Origin: an uncultured Bacteroidales bacterium
GTDB lineage: Bacteria > Bacteroidota > Bacteroidia > Bacteroidales > CAIXZF01
NCBI GenBank assembly: GCA_903923925.1
Contig: CAIXZF010000093.1
Span: forward strand, 1 to 52,906
Direction: 5' to 3'
Length of the DNA stretch: 52,906 bases
The position numbers and the translations under genes are program-made. The notes under the pieces were generated by a model. That model had not been told where the DNA came from. It saw only the letters and a program-made list of their open reading frames with translations, and searched no databases. Within the stretch, counting starts at the first letter, position 1. The number at the start of each line of letters is the position of its first letter. Of the stretch, positions 34,562 to 43,784 are shown piece after piece.

Positions 34562-35593
34562 TTAGTGGCTTACTAAACGAAAGATCTGTATTCGTGAGTT
34601 ATAGCTATCGGCAACGTAAATATTGTCTTTGGCATCGATAAAGATCCCGCCTGGCATCCAGAATTCTTCTTTTTCCCGGCCCTGATGGCCAAACTGATAG
34701 AGGAAGTTCCCGTTCTGATCGAAAATCTGTACGTTATGAAAAAGGGCATCCACAATATAAATATGACCATACGAATCGCAGGCAATTCCTTTTGGCCTGG
34801 CAAAATACCCGGAGGCGTCGCCAGCCTCGCCAAACATGCTCACAAATTCTCCATTTTTATCGAAAATCTCTACCCTGAAATTCATGGCATCAGTTACATA
34901 AGCATTTCCAGCCTTATCTATCGAAATAAATGTAGGGAAATTAAATTCTCCTTCACCTTTACCCCTTTTACCAATCGTCTTTTTAAGTTTACCTTTTTCA
35001 TCAAGTATGGCGATTCTGTGTTCAGCTGTTTCCACAACCCAGATCTCCTTATTCACAATAGAATAGGCTATTCCAGTGGGCTGTTTAAGAATCAGAGCGT
35101 CGTTCAGAACCTCCAGTTTTTTCCTGTCCGAGGAGATTTTGAAAATCTTCCCCAGCCTGGAATCGGTGAAAAGAATTTCATGACCAGGAGTAAAAGTCAT
35201 GCCCACAAGTGAACTCATATCAACGAACTTCTTCCTTAGATTCCTGGGAATAGCAATAGTGTTGTTGATTACCTCGAAAATTACACCCGAACCCTGATCG
35301 GAAACAAAAAAGGAATCGGGGCTTAAGGCGACCACTGAAATAGGCTTTACCAGCGAAGGGAGCTCATCGCTCCCAATAATTACACCGCTTATTTTCCGGA
35401 AAATTCCTGTTTTCTTTTTAATTTTTTCTGCAGGCGGGTACATGCCCGTCCATTCAATGTAGCTGCTGTCGTTTCCCTGAGTTTGTTCTTTAATCCTGTT
35501 ATTCTGAGCTTTTGCAGGCACAAGAAAAAGCAGGATTAGTAAAGCGCTTATACTTATTTTAATAGTTTGAAGAAGGGGATTGGTGTTCTGCAT
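34562..35593 (-). CDS. Secreted six-bladed NHL-repeat beta-propeller
   Basis: Started at ATG 35593 (MQNTNPLLQ) the protein has 343 residues and a signal peptide ending PAKAQ. It contains NHL repeats typical of six-bladed propellers, the last ones being clear: GEFNFPTFISIDKAGNAYVT, GYFARPKGIACDSYGHIYI and EFWMPGGIFIDAKDNIYVAD. These proteins usually bind a partner or ligand in the periplasm or at the surface. It has no catalytic motif and no T9SS tail. The upstream region contains the intact hairpin-chain repeat, so its promoter must lie in 35594-35660. Confidence 0.88.
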   Translation of the reverse strand: MQNTNPLLQTIKISISALLILLFLVPAKAQNNRIKEQTQGNDSSYIEWTGMYPPAEKIKKKTGIFRKISGVIIGSDELPSLVKPISVVALSPDSFFVSDQGSGVIFEVINNTIAIPRNLRKKFVDMSSLVGMTFTPGHEILFTDSRLGKIFKISSDRKKLEVLNDALILKQPTGIAYSIVNKEIWVVETAEHRIAILDEKGKLKKTIGKRGKGEGEFNFPTFISIDKAGNAYVTDAMNFRVEIFDKNGEFVSMFGEAGDASGYFARPKGIACDSYGHIYIVDALFHNVQIFDQNGNFLYQFGHQGREKEEFWMPGGIFIDAKDNIYVADSYNSRIQIFRLVSH

Positions 35594-35662
35594 AATCAAA
35601 ATTACTTAAATACATGGCGCAATGAACAATTAACGGGCACTTTGTTATTGCTCATTTAATAA

Positions 35663-35890
35663 CAAAATTGCAACTGGCTCCAGCGGAGCCAGTTGTTTGT
35701 AGTAAATAGCTGGCATTCAGTTAACAGAACCCCATCGGGGTGATATAAACGGTCATATTGAATTTATTGGTCAATTCAATATGGGCTTTGAACAATAACA
35801 ACGCCTTATCACGTCCCTGATGGGACTTTTGTTTTCTGTGTTATCATGTCTGTAAATATGATATCCTAAAGGGATAGATATAGTTTTGAG
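35663..35890. repeat. Hairpin-chain repeat, intact copy
   Basis: The copy contains successive small inverted repeats: CAACTGGCTCC...GGAGCCAGTTG, CCCCATCGGGG, CATATTGAATT...AATTCAATATG, GTCCCTGATGGGAC and TATCCTAAAGGGATA. Both halves of the split copy at 25592-25747 and 27042-27125 align to it. It is non-coding and fills the gap between the NHL gene and the MG2-type gene. Confidence 0.85.
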
Positions 35891-35949
35891 GAAGTTATTT
35901 TGATAATCCTCCTGAGCATATTGATAAGGTTAGATCTGGAGAGAAATCC

Positions 35950-37614
35950 TCATCTAACAGAAAAAGTTTTAGTGTCGGATACGATGGTTCCGTTTTTGCT
36001 GATTCCCTTTACAGTTATGCTATAGTCGCCGGGAGTATCTGAACAGTCGAAATGGTGAACAGATTTTACTCCCTGCCTCAGCTCAATATCCGGAACCCAG
36101 TAAAGGGTATTCCGTATATCCGGAGTTTTGGCATCCGGACTTGCAGCAGGAATGATGTTCTTTTCGGAAAGAAAACGATAATTAATAAATAAGCCGGATG
36201 AGGGAAGGTCAATCCCTGCAAAATCGTTCTTCCGGGAGATGATACTTATAATGCCACCATACACAATGTCGCCTTTGATATAGGGTTCATTAACAATTTC
36301 AATCCGTGAAATCCCCATGGGTGAAACAGCGAGAATTTTATCGGCATCATCAATCGCTACCAGGTCGATTAAGATCAAAGGAGCATAAACCGACATTTCT
36401 GAGAACGGACCTGAAATGCTGAAGTGTTTCTTTTTGCCTGATTTTCTGATTTTTACAATGGTTGTAAGTTCGGTGAAATATTCATCAAGCGTGGGTAGCT
36501 GTATAAATTGGTCGAGTTGCAACACCAACGAAGCCTTTCCATAAAAGGGTTCTGCAGTTTTCTTTGTGCTGTCGGTGATTGCTTCGGAACTATAATATTT
36601 TGCAATCTGCACCGTATTCGACAGCTGTGTTGCCACAAGCCGCTCGGCTTCTGAAAGGCTGAAGCGTGGTGAGGGTAAACTCACTTTTTCGGGACAGAAA
36701 TCATTATCTACGAGGATTTCTGTATTAATGCTGTCGGGTTTTGCAGTGCTGATCAGAAGATCTTTGCTTCCATACTGCTCAGCTAAGGCGAAAAAGAATT
36801 TCCCGCTACTATCTGTCACAATCGGGATAAAATCGCGGTTATCGATCATGGTCAGGCTTAGATCGGCGTAGGGGAGAGGGTTTCCTTTAACTTTATTGAT
36901 GAGACGACCACTCAAAGATACTCCCCTGGTTTCCGGGAGATAGCGTAAATCGGTAACGTTCTTATATATTGCAGGAGGATTTATGTATTCTGAGACAGAT
37001 GCTGAAGGCACAACGCTTACAGTAACTCCGGCTAAAGGTTCTGCTGAAGTTGTTTCTATAGTTAAGGTTACGGGATTGCGGAGAGCGTAGGCTGATTTAT
37101 CTGTAGAAAGTTTGAAGACAGAGGCCGTTTCAGTAGGATTTAAAGCCTTTGTAAGCGAACTGCTATCGGCTGTATTGCCGGAAACAAACTCGGTTTTAGC
37201 CTGGTTAACAATTTTTACCAGAACATAACTGAAGGAAGCTGGTCCGAAATTCCGCATAAATTTCGTGTATGCCCTCAGGTAGTAGATTCCGGTAATAAGC
37301 TCCTTGGGGATAGTAAGGTTTCCGCTGGCGCATGAATTGCTGAGCAGGTATTTGCCATCAGATACTTTGTTGCCATCAGGAGTTATTAATTCACAATAAA
37401 TTATCCTGCTCAGTGGGTAATTCAAGTCAGTATTATTCTGAGAAAGCCTTGCAGAAAAACGGATATCCTCTCCGGCAACATAAAGCGTTCTGTCTGAAAA
37501 CAAATGAATTTCTTCTGAAGGCCTTAATACGGCAGATGACTGGGCCTTGGCACTGGCTGATACAGCGATAACCAGAACGATTGCAAACAGAATATATTGA
37601 TACAGTTTATGCAT
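35950..37614 (-). CDS. Exported MG2-domain protein, last gene of the TonB-receptor operon
   Basis: The 554-residue protein starts at ATG 37614, two bases after the stop of the upstream gene (TGATTATGCA). It has a signal peptide ending ASAKAQ and an N-terminal macroglobulin-like MG2 domain recognisable by EEIHLFSDRTLYVAGEDIRF. A carboxypeptidase-regulatory-like domain (about 225-300) and a C-terminal beta-rich part follow. Such proteins accompany TonB-dependent receptors in Bacteroidota and probably sit in the periplasm or at the outer membrane. Substrate unknown. Confidence 0.82.
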   Translation of the reverse strand: MHKLYQYILFAIVLVIAVSASAKAQSSAVLRPSEEIHLFSDRTLYVAGEDIRFSARLSQNNTDLNYPLSRIIYCELITPDGNKVSDGKYLLSNSCASGNLTIPKELITGIYYLRAYTKFMRNFGPASFSYVLVKIVNQAKTEFVSGNTADSSSLTKALNPTETASVFKLSTDKSAYALRNPVTLTIETTSAEPLAGVTVSVVPSASVSEYINPPAIYKNVTDLRYLPETRGVSLSGRLINKVKGNPLPYADLSLTMIDNRDFIPIVTDSSGKFFFALAEQYGSKDLLISTAKPDSINTEILVDNDFCPEKVSLPSPRFSLSEAERLVATQLSNTVQIAKYYSSEAITDSTKKTAEPFYGKASLVLQLDQFIQLPTLDEYFTELTTIVKIRKSGKKKHFSISGPFSEMSVYAPLILIDLVAIDDADKILAVSPMGISRIEIVNEPYIKGDIVYGGIISIISRKNDFAGIDLPSSGLFINYRFLSEKNIIPAASPDAKTPDIRNTLYWVPDIELRQGVKSVHHFDCSDTPGDYSITVKGISKNGTIVSDTKTFSVR

Positions 37615-37616
37615 AA

Positions 37617-38804
37617 TCAATTGGGCCAGAAATCGGGTTTAACATTTTTACCATCTTGTAAACGGCAGTCACAGCAAAGATCATCAAGTACTAACATACT
37701 TCCTTCGATTACAACGAGGTATACTGGATTTGATGGAGATGCACCATCCTTCCAGCCACGGCGCATAGGCTGAGGTCCGCTGCAAAAATCAGTATAATCC
37801 ATTTCAAGATTTACAAGAGGAGGAATAAATAAGCGTTTTGATCTGACGGAAGAAGCATTAAAATATCCGAGGATTTCATCTTCAGGCCTGGTTTTGTTTT
37901 CCAGATTCCCTTTAACTGCAAGGGGCTGCTGCTGATAAAGTCCGCTTGGGTTGCAGTGGTTGATTCTGATCTGATCCCAATAGTGGTAAGCAGCTTCACT
38001 AATGGCAAGTTGTTTGATCAGCAGGCTATATCCATATGCAAGTCGCGAAGTTTTATTATCAACGAAATGAAGCGGAAACATTTTGTATTTATTATCAACC
38101 AGATCCTTTGTTGAGAGCGTAAAAACATTATCAACGGTAAGCGTCTTCCAGCAGATATGGCGTGAATAATCCGGAGGACTCATTTCGTGGTAGGAGCCAT
38201 CAAAATAATAGGTAATAGGGTAAGCTGTGTGATATTCCCAGGTTTCCTCGAGAACCCACATCACATAAGGACTATTTAAGCTGTTGCCATTATAATCCAC
38301 ATAAAATTGTATCCCTTTTTGTGGATTGTTCGGGTTATTTGTAGGAATATCTTTTCGGATAAAATAAACGCTGTCAATTTCGGGAACTATCGGCATTCGG
38401 TCGTAAGCGGAGCTTATTTGGGTGCCGTCAGAGGTTGTAATATCAATTTTGAAAGCAGTTCCGGGAGTTATGCTGCTTTGCGACATCCAAACATGATAAT
38501 ACCCGGATTTGTATTCATCGAGTACATAATAATTCCCTTTATCGTCGGTAACAATTACACTGCAGTTTTTAACAGGAATAAATTTGGGTTCTCCCACAGG
38601 CGATGAAAGTGAGATGCTAACCTCCTGAAAGCCTTCCTGGTCGGTTATCTGCCCCATTACAACATATTTATTTATTTCGTTGCTGCTGATATCGGGGAAG
38701 TACGATTTTATACAAGCCGGCATGAATAGCAAAATGCAGGCAAAAAGCATGGTAAGCCTGCATTTCCTTAGTATTTCCGGATATCGTGTTTCCTGTTTTT
38801 GCAT
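37617..38804 (-). CDS. DUF4249 lipoprotein, second paralogue
   Basis: The 395-residue protein carries the DUF4249 core after a lipoprotein signal (LLFMPAC, Cys31). It shares almost every landmark with the upstream paralogue: CxKSY-PDI, QEGFQEVSIS, FIRKDIPTNNP, RHICWKTLTVD, KMFPLHFVDN, EDEILGYFNASS and a common end KPDFWPN. The start is ATG 38804, two bases after the paralogue's stop. DUF4249 lipoproteins lie beside TonB-dependent receptors and may act as surface lids or binding partners, like SusD; this is an inference. Compared with the first copy it has an N-terminal extension of about 10 residues. Confidence 0.88.
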   Translation of the reverse strand: MQKQETRYPEILRKCRLTMLFACILLFMPACIKSYFPDISSNEINKYVVMGQITDQEGFQEVSISLSSPVGEPKFIPVKNCSVIVTDDKGNYYVLDEYKSGYYHVWMSQSSITPGTAFKIDITTSDGTQISSAYDRMPIVPEIDSVYFIRKDIPTNNPNNPQKGIQFYVDYNGNSLNSPYVMWVLEETWEYHTAYPITYYFDGSYHEMSPPDYSRHICWKTLTVDNVFTLSTKDLVDNKYKMFPLHFVDNKTSRLAYGYSLLIKQLAISEAAYHYWDQIRINHCNPSGLYQQQPLAVKGNLENKTRPEDEILGYFNASSVRSKRLFIPPLVNLEMDYTDFCSGPQPMRRGWKDGASPSNPVYLVVIEGSMLVLDDLCCDCRLQDGKNVKPDFWPN

Positions 38805-38806
38805 AA

Positions 38807-39961
38807 TCAGTTTGGCCAGAAATTGGGTTTAACATTTATTCCTTTCTGAAGCAGGCAGTCAACACAGAATTCATCAACCCACATATATGAATTGTCTACA
38901 ACAACGAGGTAGATCGGGTGTTCGGGAGTGCCTCCCTCTTGCCAGCCTATTTCGAGTTTCATAGGTCCTCCGCAAAAATTGGAGAAATCCATGTCAAGCC
39001 CGGCTACATTCTGTACGAAAATTCGTTTGGTTTTAACTGAAGATGCATTAAAATATCCCAGCACTTCTTCGTTTGGCCTGGTTTTGTTTACAAGATTTCC
39101 TTTAATTGTAAGTGGTTGTTGCTGGTAAAGTCCACCATTGGAATTATGGTTAATCCTTACCTTATCCCAGTAAATATAGGCAGCCTGACTAAGCGAGAGT
39201 TGTTTTATCAGCAGGCTGTAGCCATAGGCAAGCCGGGATGAATGATTATCAACAAAATGTAAGGGGAACATTTTGTATTTGTTTCCACCCAGATTTTGAG
39301 TCGATAAGGTAAAAATATCATCAACTACTGTTGTTTTCCAGCATATATGCCGCGTATAATCATAGGGTGTCAAATAATGTGTACTGCCATCATAATACGC
39401 TTCGATGGGATATTCAGTGTGATATTCCCAGGTTTCTTCAAGATCCCATTTTACGTAGGGACTGCCGCTGCTGCTTCCATTGTAATCGATGTAAAACTGT
39501 ATGCCTTTGGTAGGATAGCCAGGGTTGTTTGTGGGGATATCTTTTCTCAGGAAATACACGCTGTCAACATCGGGTACTTCCGGCATTTTGTCGAAGGAGG
39601 ATATTATTTCAGTACCATCTTTCGTGATTATATCCAGTTGATAGGATGTGCCTGCCTGTAAATCGGATTGTGACATGTACACATGGTATATGCCAGATGA
39701 ATATTCATTCATCATATAGGTATTGCCTTTATCATCAAGAATATAAACCGTGCAGTTTTTTACCGGTAGAACTTTCGGTGCCCCCACTGATGCTGCTTTC
39801 GAGATGCTGACTTCCTGAAATCCTTCCTGGTTGGTAAGCTGTCCGAGCACAACATAATTATTTGTTTCATTGCTGTTGATGTCGGGCTGATATGATTTAA
39901 CACAGCTGCTAAACAAAATGCCGATGCAAAGGAACAGAAATATGTACTTATTCCGATGCAT
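38807..39961 (-). CDS. DUF4249 lipoprotein, first paralogue
   Basis: The 384-residue lipoprotein (IGILFSSC, Cys20) belongs to the DUF4249 family. Its ATG at 39961 lies inside the end of the TonB-receptor gene, so the two overlap by 14 bases and are translationally coupled. Its sequence is highly similar to the next gene, indicating a tandem duplication. The mature protein begins VKSYQPDINSNE and ends KPNFWPN. It is the probable lipoprotein partner of the receptor encoded just upstream. Confidence 0.9.
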   Translation of the reverse strand: MHRNKYIFLFLCIGILFSSCVKSYQPDINSNETNNYVVLGQLTNQEGFQEVSISKAASVGAPKVLPVKNCTVYILDDKGNTYMMNEYSSGIYHVYMSQSDLQAGTSYQLDIITKDGTEIISSFDKMPEVPDVDSVYFLRKDIPTNNPGYPTKGIQFYIDYNGSSSGSPYVKWDLEETWEYHTEYPIEAYYDGSTHYLTPYDYTRHICWKTTVVDDIFTLSTQNLGGNKYKMFPLHFVDNHSSRLAYGYSLLIKQLSLSQAAYIYWDKVRINHNSNGGLYQQQPLTIKGNLVNKTRPNEEVLGYFNASSVKTKRIFVQNVAGLDMDFSNFCGGPMKLEIGWQEGGTPEHPIYLVVVDNSYMWVDEFCVDCLLQKGINVKPNFWPN

Positions 39962-42722
39962 AATTCCCGAGTTTAAAAATCCAGGTTATTGTGAAAATGG
40001 GCACCCCAATAACAGAATACTGGTAACTTCTGATTTTTCCGCTTTCGGAGGTGAAATAAACAGAATAGGGGTTCTGCCTGCCGGTAAGGTTATACAAACT
40101 CATAATAAATGAGCTGTGTACCAGTTTTTTCTTTTTGAGATTGCCTTCCAGGGTAAGTGATAAATCGGTACGGAAATAATCGGGAATTCTGTATTCATTC
40201 CGTTTGGAATAATCAACATAAGGATTTCCGTTGATATAGTAGATTGAGGTTGGGTATGTTACCGGCTTACCTTGTTGGTATGAAAATACTGAGGAGAGCG
40301 TATATCTTCTGCTCATATGAAAATTAATCACGGCATTGAATACGTGTGGGATATCATAATTGGCAGGATAAACATCACCTTCATTAATCTTATCCCACGA
40401 ATTTACCCCGGTTACATGAATGAGGGAGCGGGAATAGGTGTATGAAATCCAGCCATCCAGTGTTTTTCTGCTTCTTTTAAGAAAAATTTCAACGCCATAA
40501 GCCTTCTGTTTGCCTTGTAAAACAGCAGTTTCAACCTGAGGGTTGTTCAGGAAGTCGGCACCATCTTTAAATTCCGGGTATTGCTGTGTAGTTTTATAGA
40601 AGAACTCCACAGAGGTTTCCCAGCCGCCTTTTGGCAGGCTGCGGAAAATTCCGAGTGAAAATTGCTGGCTTTGCGATGGTTTTATGTGATAATCAGCGAG
40701 TTTCCATTGAGTATTCGGGGCAATAGTAATGGTATTGCTGAGCATAAACAGGTTCTGATGCATCTGGTTAAATGCGAGTTTAATTGTGCCGTCCTGATCG
40801 GTAACAATGTTAACAGCAGCCCGTAAATCGGGTTCGGTATATGTTTTGATTATTTTACCGGATTTAAAATTGAGTGTATCCTCTATGTATCTTACATCGA
40901 GTGGGTTTCCGGCAGCATAGGTATAAACTGTTTTCTCACCTGCAGGAGTATAAATTGCCGACCTCAGTCCGATGCTCACATTCATCCAGGGAAACAAATC
41001 GTAGATATCAGAAAAATAGATTGAGGATTCAACACCTTGCTCTTTTCCCAGGTTTATAGGGCTTCGCATCGAATTTAACCCATAAGGTTCCACAGTACCC
41101 CTGTTGAGGCGGTAAAGAATTACCCCAAGACCATATTCCATTGTATTCCTGTAACTTGTAACATGGCTGAAATCGGCCCTGGCTTCGTAATGATTGATAG
41201 CATAACTCTGAGAATAGGCAGCGGAAAGATCATTTTCATCGATTGTTTTAAACGTATATCCGGAGGCAATAATCGAAAATTCTCCCCTTAAAGACGAATT
41301 GAAATTATGATTCATATTCACTGAAGCCCCGTTGTTGCTGTATTCGTAGTCGTTTTTATCGGCAAGCCGGAAATGATCTTTACTGTGATAGATAAATACA
41401 GAAAGCTGCGATTTTTTCAGATCATAATTTGCTGCAGCTGTAAAATCATTAAAATTGGCACTGCTTCTGCTGATGGTGGGATCTTCAATGCGTTTAAGGA
41501 TCCAGTCGGAGTAAGATGAGCGGGCACTTAAAATGATAGAGCTGCTGTCCTTTTTAAGGGGTCCCTCAACAACAAGATTGCCGGCAACGGGGCTTAATCC
41601 GCCATGCATTGTAAACTTTTTTCTGTTTCCCTGCCGGGTTACAATGCTGAAAACAGAGGATAATCGTCCTCCGTATTTTGCAGGGATATGCCCTTTATAG
41701 ATGGAGAAATCTTTAATGATATCAGCATTAAAGGCAGGAAAGAAACCAAAGAGGTGAGACGTATTGTAAACAGGGATTTTGTTAATATAGAATGCATTCT
41801 GGTCGGAGCTGCCGCCTCTTACATTAAGTCCGGCTGCACCTTCGCCAACGCTAACAATACCGGGCATCATCTGCGACACTTTGAGGATGTCGCGCTCGCC
41901 CATCAGCATTGGCATTTCTTTAATCGATTTAATTGATATTTTATCCAAGCCGGGGTCTTTGGATTTAATATTTACCTGCCTGTCGCCATAAACCACAATC
42001 TCTTTCATTTGAATAACCGGCTTTTTCATGGTGATGCTAAAATCGCCGTCGGAAAGGACTTCCAGCAGATATTTCTGTTTTTCGAATCCGAGATATTTAA
42101 AAACCGCATTGTATTTCCCCGGTTTTAAAACAATTGACAGGTAGCCGTTGAGGTCGGAAACAGATCCGCTTTTTGTTTCCTCAATATACATAGTAACTCC
42201 AATAACCGCTTCGCCAGTTTCCAGATCGAAAATCCTGCCCAGAATGGTGGCTTTATTTCCGGGTTTCATCGTACCGGCTTTGCCAATTTTAATGGTCTTC
42301 ATTACATCTGCTTTTCTGCCGGTGAGGTAGCGTTCTTCAGATTCTGTAAGAGATTTTGATTTGACAGTTTCTTTTTCAGCAGCAGCTTTCTGTTCAAATT
42401 CAGGGATTGTTGAAAGAAGATGTTCGCCGGGAAGCAGAACAAGGTTGTTATGCCAGACAGAAACTTCGAGTTTGCTTCCGTTAATAGCTTGACTAACAGC
42501 AGATTCAACAGAAATGCTATCGTTATTGAGTGTAACTCGTATTGATTTTACCCACTCCTTCTGAAAAAAAATCTTTACTCCGCTTTTCTTCTCCACGGAG
42601 TCGCAGAAGGCAGGGAAGGCTAAATTCTGAAAATGGCAGGAAATAAGTTGCGCCGGTCCGCTTTCATGATGAATTGGTGCTCCTAAAAAGAATAAGTGTA
42701 AGAAAATAAGCAGTCCGGACAT
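39948..42722 (-). CDS. TonB-dependent outer-membrane receptor
   Basis: The 924-residue protein has a signal peptide (about 1-20), a secretin/TonB short N-terminal (STN-like) region (about 28-108: FPAFCDSVEKKSGVKIFF), a carboxypeptidase-regulatory-like domain (about 158-240), the plug (about 255-375, with MSLMPGIV-like and NVRGGSSDQNAFYIN segments) and a beta-barrel to the end. The STN region would normally link uptake to an anti-sigma factor, but none is found nearby. It is the second gene of the operon, six bases after the hypothetical secreted gene, and is followed by two DUF4249 lipoproteins. Ligand unknown. Confidence 0.92.
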   Translation of the reverse strand: MSGLLIFLHLFFLGAPIHHESGPAQLISCHFQNLAFPAFCDSVEKKSGVKIFFQKEWVKSIRVTLNNDSISVESAVSQAINGSKLEVSVWHNNLVLLPGEHLLSTIPEFEQKAAAEKETVKSKSLTESEERYLTGRKADVMKTIKIGKAGTMKPGNKATILGRIFDLETGEAVIGVTMYIEETKSGSVSDLNGYLSIVLKPGKYNAVFKYLGFEKQKYLLEVLSDGDFSITMKKPVIQMKEIVVYGDRQVNIKSKDPGLDKISIKSIKEMPMLMGERDILKVSQMMPGIVSVGEGAAGLNVRGGSSDQNAFYINKIPVYNTSHLFGFFPAFNADIIKDFSIYKGHIPAKYGGRLSSVFSIVTRQGNRKKFTMHGGLSPVAGNLVVEGPLKKDSSSIILSARSSYSDWILKRIEDPTISRSSANFNDFTAAANYDLKKSQLSVFIYHSKDHFRLADKNDYEYSNNGASVNMNHNFNSSLRGEFSIIASGYTFKTIDENDLSAAYSQSYAINHYEARADFSHVTSYRNTMEYGLGVILYRLNRGTVEPYGLNSMRSPINLGKEQGVESSIYFSDIYDLFPWMNVSIGLRSAIYTPAGEKTVYTYAAGNPLDVRYIEDTLNFKSGKIIKTYTEPDLRAAVNIVTDQDGTIKLAFNQMHQNLFMLSNTITIAPNTQWKLADYHIKPSQSQQFSLGIFRSLPKGGWETSVEFFYKTTQQYPEFKDGADFLNNPQVETAVLQGKQKAYGVEIFLKRSRKTLDGWISYTYSRSLIHVTGVNSWDKINEGDVYPANYDIPHVFNAVINFHMSRRYTLSSVFSYQQGKPVTYPTSIYYINGNPYVDYSKRNEYRIPDYFRTDLSLTLEGNLKKKKLVHSSFIMSLYNLTGRQNPYSVYFTSESGKIRSYQYSVIGVPIFTITWIFKLGNYASE

Positions 42723-42728
42723 AGGTTT

Positions 42729-43418
42729 TTATATTGTATTGCAAAAATCAATCACAACTGCGAGTTCAGCATCAGAAAGGCTGCTTACTTTAAAATTGTT
42801 CTGACGGAGATATTGTTTTATAGATTGTTGCTGTTCTTTTGGAAAACAGAAGACGAAACTTCTGTTGTTTTTATATTTGAAAGCCTGATTATTCCGGTAA
42901 ACAAACATTGCCCGGTGAGCTTTGGAGAATACCATATTCGATTCACCGTAGGAGTTATTCGCACTCAGAACTTTCCACCAGGAGAAAATAATTTTGGCTT
43001 TTCCTTTTCCAATGGTCTGATAAATTGTTTCTTCAGAATTTGCTGGTTTTAAAACCTCAAACACCTTATTGTTAAACGCGATATTGTCGAGAGTGCTTTT
43101 ACTGAGGCATAAAATGCTTGTTGTGCCGTTAAGATGGCGGAAACGCAAAAGCAACTGCTGATTGACCAGATCATAGTTAAGGAGCAGGCTGTCGTATTTT
43201 TTCCCTTTTATTGTAGCAGACCCCGGAGAATAAATCTTGTTTTCGAGGAATTGATCTCCGGCAGAACCGGCAGGTGGTACAAAGGTGTACAGTTTCCCGT
43301 TGTAAAGTGTGGGATCAAGCCCATAAATCCTGTCGAAGTTTTCAGTCTGACCCAGGCAAAAGGAGTAGCTAAAAATTGATAAGAAAAAGACAAACAGTAT
43401 TTTACGATATATAAGCAT
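42729..43418 (-). CDS. Secreted protein of unknown function, first gene of the receptor operon
   Basis: The 229-residue protein starts at ATG 43418, with a signal peptide ending CLGQ. The mature part is soluble, with aromatic strands (DPTLYNGKLYTFVPP, YDLVNQQLLLRFRH, SYGESNMVFSK) and a charged, helical C-terminus (PKEQQQSIKQYLRQNNFKV). I recognise no named family. It stands six bases before the TonB-receptor gene, so it may be a periplasmic partner or an accessory of the receptor. Confidence 0.8.
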   Translation of the reverse strand: MLIYRKILFVFFLSIFSYSFCLGQTENFDRIYGLDPTLYNGKLYTFVPPAGSAGDQFLENKIYSPGSATIKGKKYDSLLLNYDLVNQQLLLRFRHLNGTTSILCLSKSTLDNIAFNNKVFEVLKPANSEETIYQTIGKGKAKIIFSWWKVLSANNSYGESNMVFSKAHRAMFVYRNNQAFKYKNNRSFVFCFPKEQQQSIKQYLRQNNFKVSSLSDAELAVVIDFCNTI

Positions 43419-43509
43419 TGATCAGGGTTAGAATTTTTGAGTACAATGGAAGCCTAAATGCCTAAAGGTTAAAATTATGAATAAAATCTGGATTTCTATT
43501 GAATTGCTT

Positions 43510-43779
43510 AATGTAGCAATGTAGCAATGTAGCAATGTAGCAATGTAGCAATGTAGCAATGTAGCAATGTAGCAATGTAGCAATTTAGCAATGTAGCAAT
43601 GTAGCAATTTAGCAATTTAGCAATGTAGCAATGTAGCAATGTAGCAATGTAGCAATGTAGCAATGTAGCAATGTAGCAATTTAGCAATTTAGCAATGTAG
43701 CAATGTAGCAATTTAGCAATTTAGCAATGTAGCAATGTAGCAATGTAGCAATGTAGCAATTTAGCAATGTAGCAATTTA
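43510..43779. repeat. Octanucleotide tandem repeat of 34 units, AAT(G/T)TAGC
   Basis: From 43510 the sequence repeats every eight bases with a single variable base. Reading that base along the array gives nine G, T, two G, two T, seven G, two T, two G, two T, four G, T, G, T: 24 G units and 10 T units. There are no spacers, so it is not a CRISPR array. The open minus-strand frame inside it is an artefact of the repeat. It separates the receptor operon from recQ. Confidence 0.95.
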
Positions 43780-43784
43780 CAACC

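Noticed and set aside
43508-43711. Minus-strand open frame with a repeating CYIATLLH peptide
   Set aside because: It is the translation of the octanucleotide repeat, in which no stop codon can occur in one frame.
43510-43779. Possible CRISPR array
   Set aside because: The repeats are contiguous, only 8 bases long and without spacers; no cas gene is present.
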